64,000 nt of DNA from CALGYY01 sp963678485 (GTDB taxonomy: Bacteria > Bacteroidota > Bacteroidia > Bacteroidales > CAIWKO01). The notes under the pieces were generated by a model. The model searched no databases. It was given only the letters and a program-made list of their open reading frames with translations, and was not told where the DNA came from. Location: assembly GCA_963678485.1 (NCBI GenBank), contig OY782882.1:2170001-2234000 (forward strand), given 5' to 3'. Shown in pieces: positions 17,120 to 26,234 of the stretch; the stretch's first letter is position 1, and every line of letters begins with the position of its first letter. A program made the translations under genes and the position numbers.

Positions 17120-17764
17120 ATGAAAAAATCTATCGGAGTATTTTTGGCTTTATTTCTATTCGTTATGATGCAAGTAAACGGACAAATCCTTGATGGCAAA
17201 CCGGAAACGATCTGCCTCATTAAAACCAGCATGGGTGATATAAAGATTAAGCTTTATAACGACACTCCATTGCACCGAGATAACTTTATTAAAATGGTAA
17301 AATCGGGCTGGTATGATGGTTCAAATTTTCATCGTGTAATCAATCAATTCATGATTCAGGGTGGTTGGAATAAAGCCGGTCAGGAAGATCCGGGTCACAC
17401 TGTTCCTGCTGAAATCAACGACGAACACTTTCATTTTAAGGGAGCATTAGCTGGTGCACGTATGCCAGACAATGTAAATCCAAACAAAGAATCTTCGGGA
17501 AGCCAGTTCTATATCGTTCAGGGAAAGCCTCTTACAGATGCTGAACTTGATGCCATTCAGAAGCGTACCGGACATACTTTTACTCAGGCACAGCGTGATG
17601 TTTATAAAACATTGGGCGGCACACCCCACCTTGATGGTTCATACACTGTTTTTGGAGAAGTAATCGAAGGTTTGGATATCGTAGATAAAATTGCTCTTGT
17701 TGCTACTGGCGCTCAAAATCGCCCAACTACACCCGTTACCTTTAGCATTTCTATCATCGAATAA
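17120..17764 (+). CDS. Exported cyclophilin-type peptidyl-prolyl isomerase
   Basis: A 214-residue protein with a signal peptide (MKKSIGVFLALFLFVMMQVNGQ). The cyclophilin domain is complete: TSMGDIKIKLYNDTPLHRDNF, YDGSNFHRVINQFMIQGG (catalytic Arg in FHRV and Phe/Gln in FMIQGG), GSQFYIVQG, and LDGSYTVFGEVIEGLDIVD. An insertion of about 30 residues (LTDAELDAIQKRTGHTFTQA) separates the FYIVQG block from the LDG block, a feature I associate with Bacteroidota periplasmic cyclophilins. It accelerates prolyl bond isomerisation in envelope proteins. It is followed by a strong terminator and then pheS. Confidence 0.92.
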   Translation: MKKSIGVFLALFLFVMMQVNGQILDGKPETICLIKTSMGDIKIKLYNDTPLHRDNFIKMVKSGWYDGSNFHRVINQFMIQGGWNKAGQEDPGHTVPAEINDEHFHFKGALAGARMPDNVNPNKESSGSQFYIVQGKPLTDAELDAIQKRTGHTFTQAQRDVYKTLGGTPHLDGSYTVFGEVIEGLDIVDKIALVATGAQNRPTTPVTFSISIIE

Positions 17765-17784
17765 CAATATTTCTAAAGAATATT

Positions 17785-17818
17785 AACCGGATCCGGCCAG
17801 TCCCGGTCCGGTTTTTTT
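17785..17818 (+). terminator. Terminator after the cyclophilin gene
   Basis: The stem AACCGGA...TCCGGTT has inner CCGG pairing and is followed by seven T. Confidence 0.8.
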
Positions 17819-17841
17819 GTGAAAAATATCAGAGTATCAGC

Positions 17842-18864
17842 ATGAAAGAACAGATTAACAGCATTTGGGAAGAGCTTAAGGCGTTTAAAGCCGAAACCGC
17901 GGAAGAATTGGAACAGTTTCGTATTCATTTGATGGGAAAAAGTGGACGCATGACACTGCTTTTTTCAGAATTCAAAACGGTTCCTAATGAGGAGAAGAAA
18001 TTGGTTGGGAATCTTCTTAATGAACTGAAAACCGCCATTCTGGAAAAAATTGAATTAATCAAACAAGGTATTGATTCTCAAAAGACTACGTCAAGCGTTA
18101 CCAAAGACTATAGCCTTCCTTGCGATCAGCATCTGCCAGGAACACGACATCCATTATCACTGGTTCGAAGTGAGATTATTAGTATTTTTTCAAATATTGG
18201 CTATACTGTTGCCGAGGGTCCCGAGATTGAAGATGATTGGCATAATTTCTCAGCCTTAAATTTTCCTCCGGAACATCCGGCTCGTGACATGCAGGACACG
18301 TTTTTTATTGCACAAAATCCTGATATTGCGCTACGTACACATACTTCTTCAGTGCAGGTTCGCACCATGGAGAATAATAAACCTCCCATTCGTATCATTG
18401 CGCCTGGTAGGGTTTATAGAAATGAAGCTATTTCGGCAAGAGCGCATGTGTTTTTTCACCAAATTGAAGGTTTATATATCGACCGCAATGTTTCCTTTGC
18501 TGATCTAAAGCAGACATTGTTATATTTTGCCCGAGAAATGTTCAGTCCGGAGACTAAAATTCGCCTACGTCCCTCCTATTTCCCCTTTACAGAGCCTTCT
18601 GCAGAGATGGATATTTCATGTTTAATTTGCGGTGGAAGTGGATGTACCATGTGCAAAAAGACCGGCTGGGTTGAAATTCTTGGATGCGGCATGGTTGATC
18701 CCAACGTACTCGAAAATTGCAATATCGATTCGAAAGAATACTCAGGTTTCGCTTTTGGAATGGGTGTAGAACGAATTACCAACCTTAAGTTTCAGGTTAA
18801 GGACCTTCGCTTATTTTCGGAAAACGATGTTCGCTTCCTCAAGCAATTTTCGTCGGTAATCTAG
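17842..18864 (+). CDS. pheS: Phenylalanine--tRNA ligase alpha subunit
   Basis: A 340-residue class II synthetase subunit of usual length. The N-terminal 85 residues form the tRNA-binding coiled coil (LEQFRIHLMGKSGRMTLLFS). Motif 2 is seen in RTHTSSVQVRTM and IAPGRVYRNEAISARAHVFF, and motif 3 in GFAFGMGVERITNLKF. Between them lies a Cys-rich loop (CLICGGSGCTMCKKTGW) typical of PheS from many bacteria. With PheT it charges tRNA-Phe; pheT is not next to it here, which is common in Bacteroidota. The gene follows the cyclophilin terminator by 23 bases and is convergent with the large sensor kinase. Confidence 0.96.
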   Translation: MKEQINSIWEELKAFKAETAEELEQFRIHLMGKSGRMTLLFSEFKTVPNEEKKLVGNLLNELKTAILEKIELIKQGIDSQKTTSSVTKDYSLPCDQHLPGTRHPLSLVRSEIISIFSNIGYTVAEGPEIEDDWHNFSALNFPPEHPARDMQDTFFIAQNPDIALRTHTSSVQVRTMENNKPPIRIIAPGRVYRNEAISARAHVFFHQIEGLYIDRNVSFADLKQTLLYFAREMFSPETKIRLRPSYFPFTEPSAEMDISCLICGGSGCTMCKKTGWVEILGCGMVDPNVLENCNIDSKEYSGFAFGMGVERITNLKFQVKDLRLFSENDVRFLKQFSSVI

Positions 18865-18885
18865 CTTTTTAGATTTTTGCCTTTA

Positions 18886-21800
18886 TTATTCTTGGTGTTG
18901 GCTGCGAATTAGTGCAGGCAATTCTATAAAAAAGCTTGCGCCATCACCAGGATTAGAAGTGAACCAAATAGCCCCTCCGTGACCTTCTATGATGCTTTTA
19001 ACCATTGCAAGACCCAATCCCATACCTTCAGACTTTGTAGAGAAATTGGGCACGAAAATGCGCTGTTTTTGTTCTTCAGGAATTCCCGGGCCATTGTCTT
19101 TCAAGCTAATAATGATCTTTTCATGCTTATGTTCCACGTGAATCATTATTTCTCCATCCTTACGATTGTCGATAGCTTGAACAGAGTTTGTGATAAGATT
19201 GATCAGCGCCCGGTTCAATTGTTTACGGTCAGCTAACACAGGACAAGGACCATTTACATCCCCTGTAAGCTTCATTTGCACGGCATTTCCCGTATAGGTG
19301 GCCAAAACATTTGAAATTAACTCAATCAGGTCTAGTTCCTGCATCTCAGACTTGGGCATTTTTGCAAAATCTGAGAATGCTGTCGCTATGGCTGATAGCG
19401 AATCAATCTGCTCTACAAGCGTTTTAGTAAAACGTTCAAGCTTACTTTCCCAATCGGCCGACTTTTCCTTCCAGGCCTTTTCGAGGTATTGAACGCTTAA
19501 TTTCATTGGAGTTAGCGGATTTTTTATCTCATGAGCCACTTGTTTTGCCATTTCTCTCCAGGCACTTTCCCTTTCAGATTTAGCTAACAATTCTGCACTT
19601 AGTGCCAATTCGTCGATCATTCGGTTATACTCAGTGACCAGGCTTCCAATTTCATCATCTTCTCGTTGCCAATCGATCTTTTCATTCCTTCCGCCTAAGC
19701 GAACATGGCTGATTTTCTCGCGAATTTCCTTCAGCGGTCGGGTCATCCTTCCTGCAATGAATAGTGCAATAATGATAGCAATGGCAATAAGAAATACGTA
19801 GATATTGATGAAAGTCATCATGAAGGTCGAAAGCTCTTGCTTCAACTCATTTTCGCGAGCAAAATAGGGCAAGTTCAAATATGCTATCAACACATTGTTG
19901 TTGTTGTAGAAAGGAACATAGGCTGAATAATACTCTAAATTCCCTATTTGCTCTTTATGGATGAAAATCGTTTTCTTATTGTAAACCAATTGAAAATACG
20001 CTCCTGGATCCATCTTCCGGGAAAGTAAGCCTTCGTAAAATACTTGTGGTCGTGAAGAGGCCAGTAGATTACCACTCTGATCGTATAAATTGATATCGGT
20101 AAAGAATACATTAGAGAAGTTCACCAGATAATTCGACATATAGCTTTCCAAATCCTCTGTAAGTGTATCATACTGAGCCAGTTTTGATTGGACCTCAACA
20201 AGAATCGACAATGCCTTTTCGCTCAACAGATCTCTGTTTTTGTTTTCATTCAAGTTTCTGATATAATAAACCATTGATATTCCGATTAGTATAAACGAAA
20301 TAAGAATGATTGATATCATCGAAAGCTGTAATCTGTTTTTGAAATTGAGTCGAATTTTATTGTTTTTGTATGGATAAGACTTTACAGCATAGAACATTAA
20401 CATAAATAAAGTGAAGAACAAGAACAGCAAAGAAAACGGAGCCATATACTCAATCCACCCACCCTTCTTTGTACTAATAATCAGGTTTGAATCCTTATCG
20501 ATTTTATAAATCAGATGGTTGTATCCATTTCTGTTGAAAAACGTCAGGTTCGCATTCAGCGTATCGCGACCATCCTGAATCATGCTGTAGTAGTACTTTC
20601 CGTAGGCGTCCGCTAAGTTTCCCTTGCGGTATCGCGCATATGAATAGTTCGACAAATCTGTATTTAAAAAGATCTTTTTGTCGATTAGCAATTCGGGATA
20701 TCCCAGGCCCTTAGGGATGAACTTTGAGTACAATTCAATATATGCGGTAATTGATGTATTACTATCGATAGCAAACTTAAATTGAGACAGATAGCTATTA
20801 CCACCAGTGCCATAATTTAAAATGGTCAAGCCTGCAGCGCTTGTTTCTTTCCCAACATCCTTAACCAGAGAACCGAAATAGTCGTTGCAACTTTGGTTTA
20901 TCATCGCAGGTTTTATAAACAAGCTGTCAGATTGTGCGCAAAGTGTGATTTGAATTTGATACTTATCCCAATAGCCATTAAAATATTTCTCCATTAAATA
21001 AGAAGAAATTTTTGCTTCCTCTTGTAGATAATTGGGCATCAATCGAATAAGCGTAGTATCAGAGGTTATTTCAGGTTCAATTTTCGTATAAAGATACTCT
21101 GCTACAGGGTCTTGACTATTAGCGAGCTTCTGAGCTAGCGACTTCCTCTTCTCATTTTCTTTGAATAAATTGCTGTTATACAAAGAATAGGTTCCCACCA
21201 TTGAGAAAAATATCAGACAAAAAACCAAACGAGTGAATGTTCGCTTTGCACCAGGAACCGGGCGAACCAGCCAGATACCAATGATGAAAACCAGATAACT
21301 TAATGGGCTTATTAAATCACCTGGTTTATTAAAATATTGAAAGAGAAAAAATACTAGCAAGAAAAATACGCCAAAAAGTATGTCTAATAATCGACTTCCA
21401 GATCCATATAAACTGCTGACTAATTTATAAGTTATTAGCACAAAACCTAGAATAATCGAGGCCATTACCATAAAGCCAAAGATGCTGTAAATGTCAAGGT
21501 TAAAGATGTTATTCAACGTGTAAGGAATCACCGAATCAATCACTATATGCTTCAATCCCCGTAACATATAGAGATACAGAAAACCAATTGAAACAAGGAT
21601 TAGTCCGCCAATAAAAGCAGACAAAACTTTTCCAACTTTCCTCCTAAAAACCAATACATTAAGGTGGAAATATCGATAAAAAGTATAACTCAGGATGAGG
21701 AACAATGCCGCATTTACCAGCAAATCTCCAAATGACGGAAGTATTTCAGAGCATGCAAAGCTCAGTGGGCTAAACAGTGGCGAACTGTATAAATCTCCAG

Positions 21801-22590
21801 GCAATTTGAAATGAAAACTAAAAAAGCGAAGGATAAATACATCAAGTATAAATCCAGGAATAAACAATAATTGACTTTTGTAAAAGAAAAATAGTGCTTT
21901 ATGCAGCTGAAAAATAGATGCAATCAGAAAAAGGAAGGCGGAAAAACAGATAATTAACAGTAATACTGATTCTTCTGTTGTTAAACCCGATCGTTTATTG
22001 AACTCTAGAGAACATAGTGTGCCCCCATCTTCCGTGAGTATGGTATATTCTCCAGCACCTTCATTTATTTGAACATTTTCGTCAAGATTATAATCACTAT
22101 GAAATGAATTTGATAGATAATCATTCTCGTACCGGTATTGGTGCTTAATTAGGATTAATCCAAGAGATGTAAAATCACCTTCTTTTTTAGTCTTTATACA
22201 ATACCAGCCATTTTCTGTTGACAATAATCTCTTGGAACTGAATCTCGCAGAATCGTAATGATTTTCAATGGAAATACTGGCGTCAGACCAGTATTCTAAG
22301 GAATCGCGATTGAAAACAAAGATTGAAAACCCCGATTGAGCCGATTTTTGAAGAGAATTCGATGAAAACAGGCTAGAAGATCCACTAATTTTTGATTCCT
22401 GAAGTGCATAATCTAAGAGTTTCGACAATTCCTTCTCTTTTGAGATTAGGGTTTGTTGAACTCCTTTTGTTTTGGCAAAATTATCTCCGGCATCTGACTT
22501 AAACTTTGCACTCAGAAAATGAGCTACAAAAATCAGAACAACAGAAATTATAAAAAAGAGAAATCCTTTTGTTTTGAAAAATTTTTTCAT
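18886..22590 (-). CDS. Large multi-membrane sensor histidine kinase
   Basis: A 1,234-residue sensor kinase, far longer than average. Approximate layout: one membrane helix (8-27); an extracytoplasmic domain (30-210); a polytopic block of about seven helices (213-470); a second outside domain (480-715); two helices near 720-775; a third outside domain (780-935); a helix (940-960); HAMP (MTRPLKEIREKI); HisKA with phospho-accepting His in AHEIKNPLTPMK; and a HATPase with N box NRALINLITNSVQA, G1 DNGPGIP and G2 GMGLGLAMV. The kinase core is NtrY-like. No response regulator is adjacent, so its partner is unknown. A 14/16 parS-like site lies within the gene at 19130. It forms a - strand series with the methyltransferase upstream, separated by 249 AT-rich bases. 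Confidence 0.87.
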   Translation of the reverse strand: MKKFFKTKGFLFFIISVVLIFVAHFLSAKFKSDAGDNFAKTKGVQQTLISKEKELSKLLDYALQESKISGSSSLFSSNSLQKSAQSGFSIFVFNRDSLEYWSDASISIENHYDSARFSSKRLLSTENGWYCIKTKKEGDFTSLGLILIKHQYRYENDYLSNSFHSDYNLDENVQINEGAGEYTILTEDGGTLCSLEFNKRSGLTTEESVLLLIICFSAFLFLIASIFQLHKALFFFYKSQLLFIPGFILDVFILRFFSFHFKLPGDLYSSPLFSPLSFACSEILPSFGDLLVNAALFLILSYTFYRYFHLNVLVFRRKVGKVLSAFIGGLILVSIGFLYLYMLRGLKHIVIDSVIPYTLNNIFNLDIYSIFGFMVMASIILGFVLITYKLVSSLYGSGSRLLDILFGVFFLLVFFLFQYFNKPGDLISPLSYLVFIIGIWLVRPVPGAKRTFTRLVFCLIFFSMVGTYSLYNSNLFKENEKRKSLAQKLANSQDPVAEYLYTKIEPEITSDTTLIRLMPNYLQEEAKISSYLMEKYFNGYWDKYQIQITLCAQSDSLFIKPAMINQSCNDYFGSLVKDVGKETSAAGLTILNYGTGGNSYLSQFKFAIDSNTSITAYIELYSKFIPKGLGYPELLIDKKIFLNTDLSNYSYARYRKGNLADAYGKYYYSMIQDGRDTLNANLTFFNRNGYNHLIYKIDKDSNLIISTKKGGWIEYMAPFSLLFLFFTLFMLMFYAVKSYPYKNNKIRLNFKNRLQLSMISIILISFILIGISMVYYIRNLNENKNRDLLSEKALSILVEVQSKLAQYDTLTEDLESYMSNYLVNFSNVFFTDINLYDQSGNLLASSRPQVFYEGLLSRKMDPGAYFQLVYNKKTIFIHKEQIGNLEYYSAYVPFYNNNNVLIAYLNLPYFARENELKQELSTFMMTFINIYVFLIAIAIIIALFIAGRMTRPLKEIREKISHVRLGGRNEKIDWQREDDEIGSLVTEYNRMIDELALSAELLAKSERESAWREMAKQVAHEIKNPLTPMKLSVQYLEKAWKEKSADWESKLERFTKTLVEQIDSLSAIATAFSDFAKMPKSEMQELDLIELISNVLATYTGNAVQMKLTGDVNGPCPVLADRKQLNRALINLITNSVQAIDNRKDGEIMIHVEHKHEKIIISLKDNGPGIPEEQKQRIFVPNFSTKSEGMGLGLAMVKSIIEGHGGAIWFTSNPGDGASFFIELPALIRSQHQE
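19130..19145. other. parS-like site (14/16) inside the sensor kinase gene
   Basis: TGTTCCACGTGAATCA differs from TGTTTCACGTGAAACA at two symmetric-region positions. It is plausible as a weak ParB site because of its neighbours. Confidence 0.4.
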
Positions 22591-22839
22591 CTAAGATTTT
22601 CTATTTTTTAAAGACTGGTTACACATGTAAAAATAGCAAAAAAATTTTATTGAGTCGGAAACATATCAGAGTACATCTGGAAACAGAAAAGAAATATTTA
22701 CAAAAATCACAAAATCTTGCAAAAAAATCGAAAAGTGGGAAAAAAGTGACTTTATTAGCTTCGATTTCCCGCCATTTCAATTTTTTTTTGACACATTCCC
22801 TTATAAAGGGGGTATAATCGATTTAATCGCTTAAAAACG

Positions 22840-23727
22840 CTATTTTTTCTTCCGAAGCAAATAAATCAGACTCGAAAAGTTGTTTTCGTGCTTTTTTGCA
22901 AATCGATTCGATTTCCAACCTTTAAAAAATGCATTTATGTAACTTGTCTTTCCATTCTTATATTTTTCACTTAGCAAGCTAATATAATAAGAATCGAACT
23001 TCATTGGTTTTATACAAAAGCAATCAAGGTGCAACTTTTCGAAAAATTTCTTTGCAACATTTTGTTTAAAATGCAATAGATGTCTAGGTACATCATAACC
23101 AGCCCAAAACTTACCATAAAATTCAGCATCATATGATCCGGGGTTAGGAATAGCAATTACTAGCAAACCATCCTCTTTTAATAGACGTTTTAAAACTTCT
23201 AATCGCTCTCCAGGAAAAGGAACATGCTCGAGAACGTGCCACATAGTGATAACGTCAAATGAATTTTCTTTGAAATGAACTAATTCAGATTCATCAAAAA
23301 CATTAAGTCCGTTAACTTCCTTTGCTACTTTTCGCGCATCGGAATCGGGTTCAATACCTGTAACTGACCAGCCTTTTTCTTTAAAAAATGATAAAAAACC
23401 ACCAGTTGCACATCCTACATCAAGCAACTCCCTACCCTTACTAAGCTCAGAAATTATTTTAAATTTCTTCTTGAAATTGTGATTTCTTACCCAATGATAC
23501 ACCTTGCTAACAAGACCCTTTTTAGTGTTCGAATGCGATATGTAATCTTCCGATTTATAGTAACGACCCAAGTCATTTAACGCCGGTCGGGGGTTTGTAA
23601 ATAACATCCCACATGACAAACATTCACTAATTTTGAAGACTTCTTGTGTTAAAAAGTAGTCAGGAATTTCCATTGAAATCCTAAAATTTTGCTGTCCGCA
23701 CACGGGGCAATTTGTGATAATATCCAT
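22840..23727 (-). CDS. SAM-dependent methyltransferase with N-terminal zinc ribbon
   Basis: A 295-residue cytoplasmic protein. The first 45 residues carry CPVCG and CLSCG, a four-Cys zinc ribbon. The class I methyltransferase fold follows: LLDVGCATGGFLSFF (SAM-binding motif I), VTGIEPDSDARKVA (motif II with the ribose-binding acidic residue), FDVITMWHVLEHVPFP (motif III), and LLVIAIPNPGSYDAEFYG. The zinc ribbon plus this core is common in methyltransferases of sugar or cell-surface biosynthesis, but the substrate cannot be told. It is downstream of mnmG on the - strand, with a parS site in the 43-base gap between them. Confidence 0.82.
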   Translation of the reverse strand: MDIITNCPVCGQQNFRISMEIPDYFLTQEVFKISECLSCGMLFTNPRPALNDLGRYYKSEDYISHSNTKKGLVSKVYHWVRNHNFKKKFKIISELSKGRELLDVGCATGGFLSFFKEKGWSVTGIEPDSDARKVAKEVNGLNVFDESELVHFKENSFDVITMWHVLEHVPFPGERLEVLKRLLKEDGLLVIAIPNPGSYDAEFYGKFWAGYDVPRHLLHFKQNVAKKFFEKLHLDCFCIKPMKFDSYYISLLSEKYKNGKTSYINAFFKGWKSNRFAKKHENNFSSLIYLLRKKK

Positions 23728-23751
23728 ACTATTTTACCAGTTTTCTATTTA

Positions 23752-23767
23752 CGTTTCACGTGAAACA
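23752..23767. other. parS site (15/16) just downstream of mnmG
   Basis: CGTTTCACGTGAAACA has one mismatch to the parS consensus. It ends 3 bases from the mnmG stop codon and lies in a non-coding gap. Confidence 0.75.
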
Positions 23768-23770
23768 AAG

Positions 23771-25642
23771 CTATCTTCCAAGGTACACCAAAAGCACAGA
23801 AATATCTGAAGGAGAGACACCTGCGATTCTCGAAGCCTGACCAATTGTTCGTGGTTTCTTTCTACCCAATTTCTCTCTTGCTTCAAGTGATAATGACTTC
23901 AATTTTGAATAATCGAAGTCCTCGTGAAGCTCAATATCTTCGAGCCGACCAAGCTTTTCAGCGATATCATTTTCCTTTTCAATATAGCTATTGTACTTTA
24001 TAAGGATCTCTGCTTCCTCCATTTCTTCGGCCGATATTCCCTCACTTTGTGTTACAAATGTAGACAAGATTGGGACATGTTTAAGCATTTTACAAAGGTC
24101 AATCTGAGGGCGTAAAAGCAAGTTTTCAAGCTTAGCTTTTTGAATAACCTGGGGAGTATCACTCGCATCTAAAAGAGCTTTTGCCTCCTCCGGAGTAATC
24201 GAAGTTTCTCTCAAAAACTTCAGAAGTTCGTCAACCTTTTTCGACTTTTCGATACATAAATCATATCGCTCTTTGCTGGCCAAACCGATTTCATAAGAGC
24301 GAGGTGTAAGCCTAATATCCGCATTATCCTGCCTTAAAAGTATCCTGTATTCTGCCCTTGAAGTGAACATCCTATAAGGCTCATTAACGCCCTTAGTGAT
24401 GAGATCGTCTATAAGTACACCTATGTATGCCTCGCTCCTTTTTAGCACAAATGGCGCCTTGTTATTGATGTATAAATGGGCATTAATCCCAGCCATTAAA
24501 CCCTGGCCTGCGGCTTCCTCATAGCCTGTGGTTCCATTAATTTGACCGGCAAAAAACAATCCACCAACCAACCTGGTCTCAAGATTTTCCTTCAACTGAG
24601 CCGGTGGAAAATAATCGTATTCTATAGCATATCCGGGGCGGAAAACCTTTACATTTTCGAAACCTTCTATACTTCGTAAAGCTTCATATTGAATATAATC
24701 TGGCAAGGATGAGGAAAACCCATTTATATAATATTCTATGGTGTTCAGGCCCTCCGGTTCAACAAAAAGTTGGTGACGCTCCCGTTGAGAAAAACGCTCA
24801 ATTTTGTCCTCAATGGATGGGCAATATCTTGGTCCAACCCCCTGAATTCTTCCCTGGAACATGGGTGATTTATCGAAGCCCTTTCTTAAAATATCATGAA
24901 CTTTTTCGCTCGTATAGGCAAGCCAACAACTCCTTTGTTCAAGCTGAGGTTTTGGACCAATATACGAAAAGCACCCCCCCTCAACATCTCCTCTTTGTTC
25001 AATTAATTTGCTAAAATCTATACTTCTTCCATCCACTCGAACGGGTGTTCCGGTCTTCATTCGATCGCTCTCGAAACCCAAACGATTTAGATTTTGAGTT
25101 AAACCCTTAGCGGAAAAATCTCCCATCCTTCCTCCATCAAACTTCACCTCCCCAATGTGGATAACTCCATTTAAAAAAGTTCCGCTGGTTAAAATTACAG
25201 CCTTAGCTTTAATTTGTAAATTCATTCTTGTAACTACCCCACACAGTCTTTCTTCCTTTACAATAAGATCTACAACCTGATCCTGTAAGAAATCTAAACG
25301 CTCAATTTTTTCCAATTGATTTCTCCATGCGAGGGTGAATTTTACACGGTCATTTTGGGCTCGTGGACTCCACATGGCAGGACCCTTTGATCTGTTAAGC
25401 ATCCTGAATTGGATCATACTCTCATCAGTCACGATTCCGCTCAAACCACCTAAGGCATCTATTTCTCGCACAATTTGTCCCTTTGCAACCCCACCCATAG
25501 ATGGATTACAGGACATATGACCGAACTGAGTCATATCCATTGTAATTAACAGCACGCACGAACCGAGGTTCGCTGCAGCAGCTGCGGCTTCACATCCGGC
25601 ATGACCGCCTCCAACAACTATTACATCATATACCTTTTCCAT
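23771..25642 (-). CDS. mnmG: tRNA uridine-5-carboxymethylaminomethyl modification enzyme MnmG
   Basis: A 623-residue FAD protein of standard length. The Rossmann dinucleotide fold is at the N-terminus (VIVVGGGHAGCEAAAAAANLG), followed by the GidA signatures NPSMGGVAKGQIVREIDALGG, GTFLNGVIHIGE, MKTGTPVR, YCPSIEDKI, and the C-terminal SRIAGVSPSDISVL. With MnmE it modifies U34 of certain tRNAs. The gene, formerly gidA, is often close to the chromosome origin. Here it is bracketed by parS sites: a perfect copy 6 bases upstream of its start and a 15/16 copy 3 bases after its stop. It follows ybeY on the - strand, 151 bases away. Confidence 0.97.
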   Translation of the reverse strand: MEKVYDVIVVGGGHAGCEAAAAAANLGSCVLLITMDMTQFGHMSCNPSMGGVAKGQIVREIDALGGLSGIVTDESMIQFRMLNRSKGPAMWSPRAQNDRVKFTLAWRNQLEKIERLDFLQDQVVDLIVKEERLCGVVTRMNLQIKAKAVILTSGTFLNGVIHIGEVKFDGGRMGDFSAKGLTQNLNRLGFESDRMKTGTPVRVDGRSIDFSKLIEQRGDVEGGCFSYIGPKPQLEQRSCWLAYTSEKVHDILRKGFDKSPMFQGRIQGVGPRYCPSIEDKIERFSQRERHQLFVEPEGLNTIEYYINGFSSSLPDYIQYEALRSIEGFENVKVFRPGYAIEYDYFPPAQLKENLETRLVGGLFFAGQINGTTGYEEAAGQGLMAGINAHLYINNKAPFVLKRSEAYIGVLIDDLITKGVNEPYRMFTSRAEYRILLRQDNADIRLTPRSYEIGLASKERYDLCIEKSKKVDELLKFLRETSITPEEAKALLDASDTPQVIQKAKLENLLLRPQIDLCKMLKHVPILSTFVTQSEGISAEEMEEAEILIKYNSYIEKENDIAEKLGRLEDIELHEDFDYSKLKSLSLEAREKLGRKKPRTIGQASRIAGVSPSDISVLLVYLGR

Positions 25643-25648
25643 TGTACC

Positions 25649-25664
25649 TGTTTCACGTGAAACA
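25649..25664. other. Perfect parS centromere site upstream of mnmG
   Basis: TGTTTCACGTGAAACA matches the bacterial parS consensus at all 16 bases. It lies 6 bases ahead of the mnmG start codon, so bound ParB could also affect mnmG expression (inference). Confidence 0.9.
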
Positions 25665-25740
25665 AACCCATCGACGAAGAAAACAGATTCATTTCAATCT
25701 ATAAAATCTATTTCCTTTCTTTAGCAAAATGTAATGTATT

Positions 25741-25761
25741 TCACAGGAAACCTTCCTGTGA
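25741..25761. terminator. Hairpin between ybeY and mnmG
   Basis: A perfect 9-bp stem TCACAGGAA / TTCCTGTGA with a 3-base loop lies 32 bases after the ybeY stop. There is no T-run on the - strand, so it may be a weak terminator, an attenuator or an RNA-processing site. Confidence 0.45.
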
Positions 25762-25793
25762 TCAATATCATTTTTAGCTTAGAATTTCAGAAA

Positions 25794-26228
25794 TTAAAAC
25801 AAAGATAAGTAATAATCTTCTTTTGCTGTCATTCGTGTTCTCGCAACAGCAGTATGATCCTTGTATCCGCATAGATGCAAGGCTCCATGTATCATTACAC
25901 GATGTAACTCCGTTGTTGTATTAACTTTGAATTTAGTAGCATTATCGCGTACACGTTGAATGCTTATATAAACCTCACCAACTACTCCTTCATTGATTTC
26001 CTCCGTTGTATAATCGAAGGTAATAACGTCAGTATAGTAATCATGCTTCAGATGAGCCTTATTTAAATCAAGCAAGTACTCATCATCACAAATAATAAAA
26101 TCAATTTGCTCAGGATTCTTCTTTTCATTTTGAAATAAACGTTCCAATACACGCCGTATCTCAGTGCGATTATTTACACGATACGTTATGTTGTGCGTAT
26201 GAAAATAGAACTTTTTGCTTCCGTTCAT
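25794..26228 (-). CDS. ybeY: Endoribonuclease YbeY (rRNA maturation factor)
   Basis: A 144-residue protein. I start it at ATG 26228; the frame could be read from a TTG at 26234 that directly follows the upstream stop, but ATG is better. The family metal site is present as HGALHLCGYKDHT, with the third His one residue further along than in the HGxLHLxGYDH form, a variation I associate with Bacteroidota versions. EVYISIQRVRDNATKF is the other conserved block. YbeY processes the 3' end of 16S rRNA and assists ribosome quality control. It lies directly behind an anti-sigma-type ATPase gene with a 6-base gap, so translation is probably coupled. Confidence 0.92.
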   Translation of the reverse strand: MNGSKKFYFHTHNITYRVNNRTEIRRVLERLFQNEKKNPEQIDFIICDDEYLLDLNKAHLKHDYYTDVITFDYTTEEINEGVVGEVYISIQRVRDNATKFKVNTTTELHRVMIHGALHLCGYKDHTAVARTRMTAKEDYYLSLF

Positions 26229-26234
26229 TGGCAA

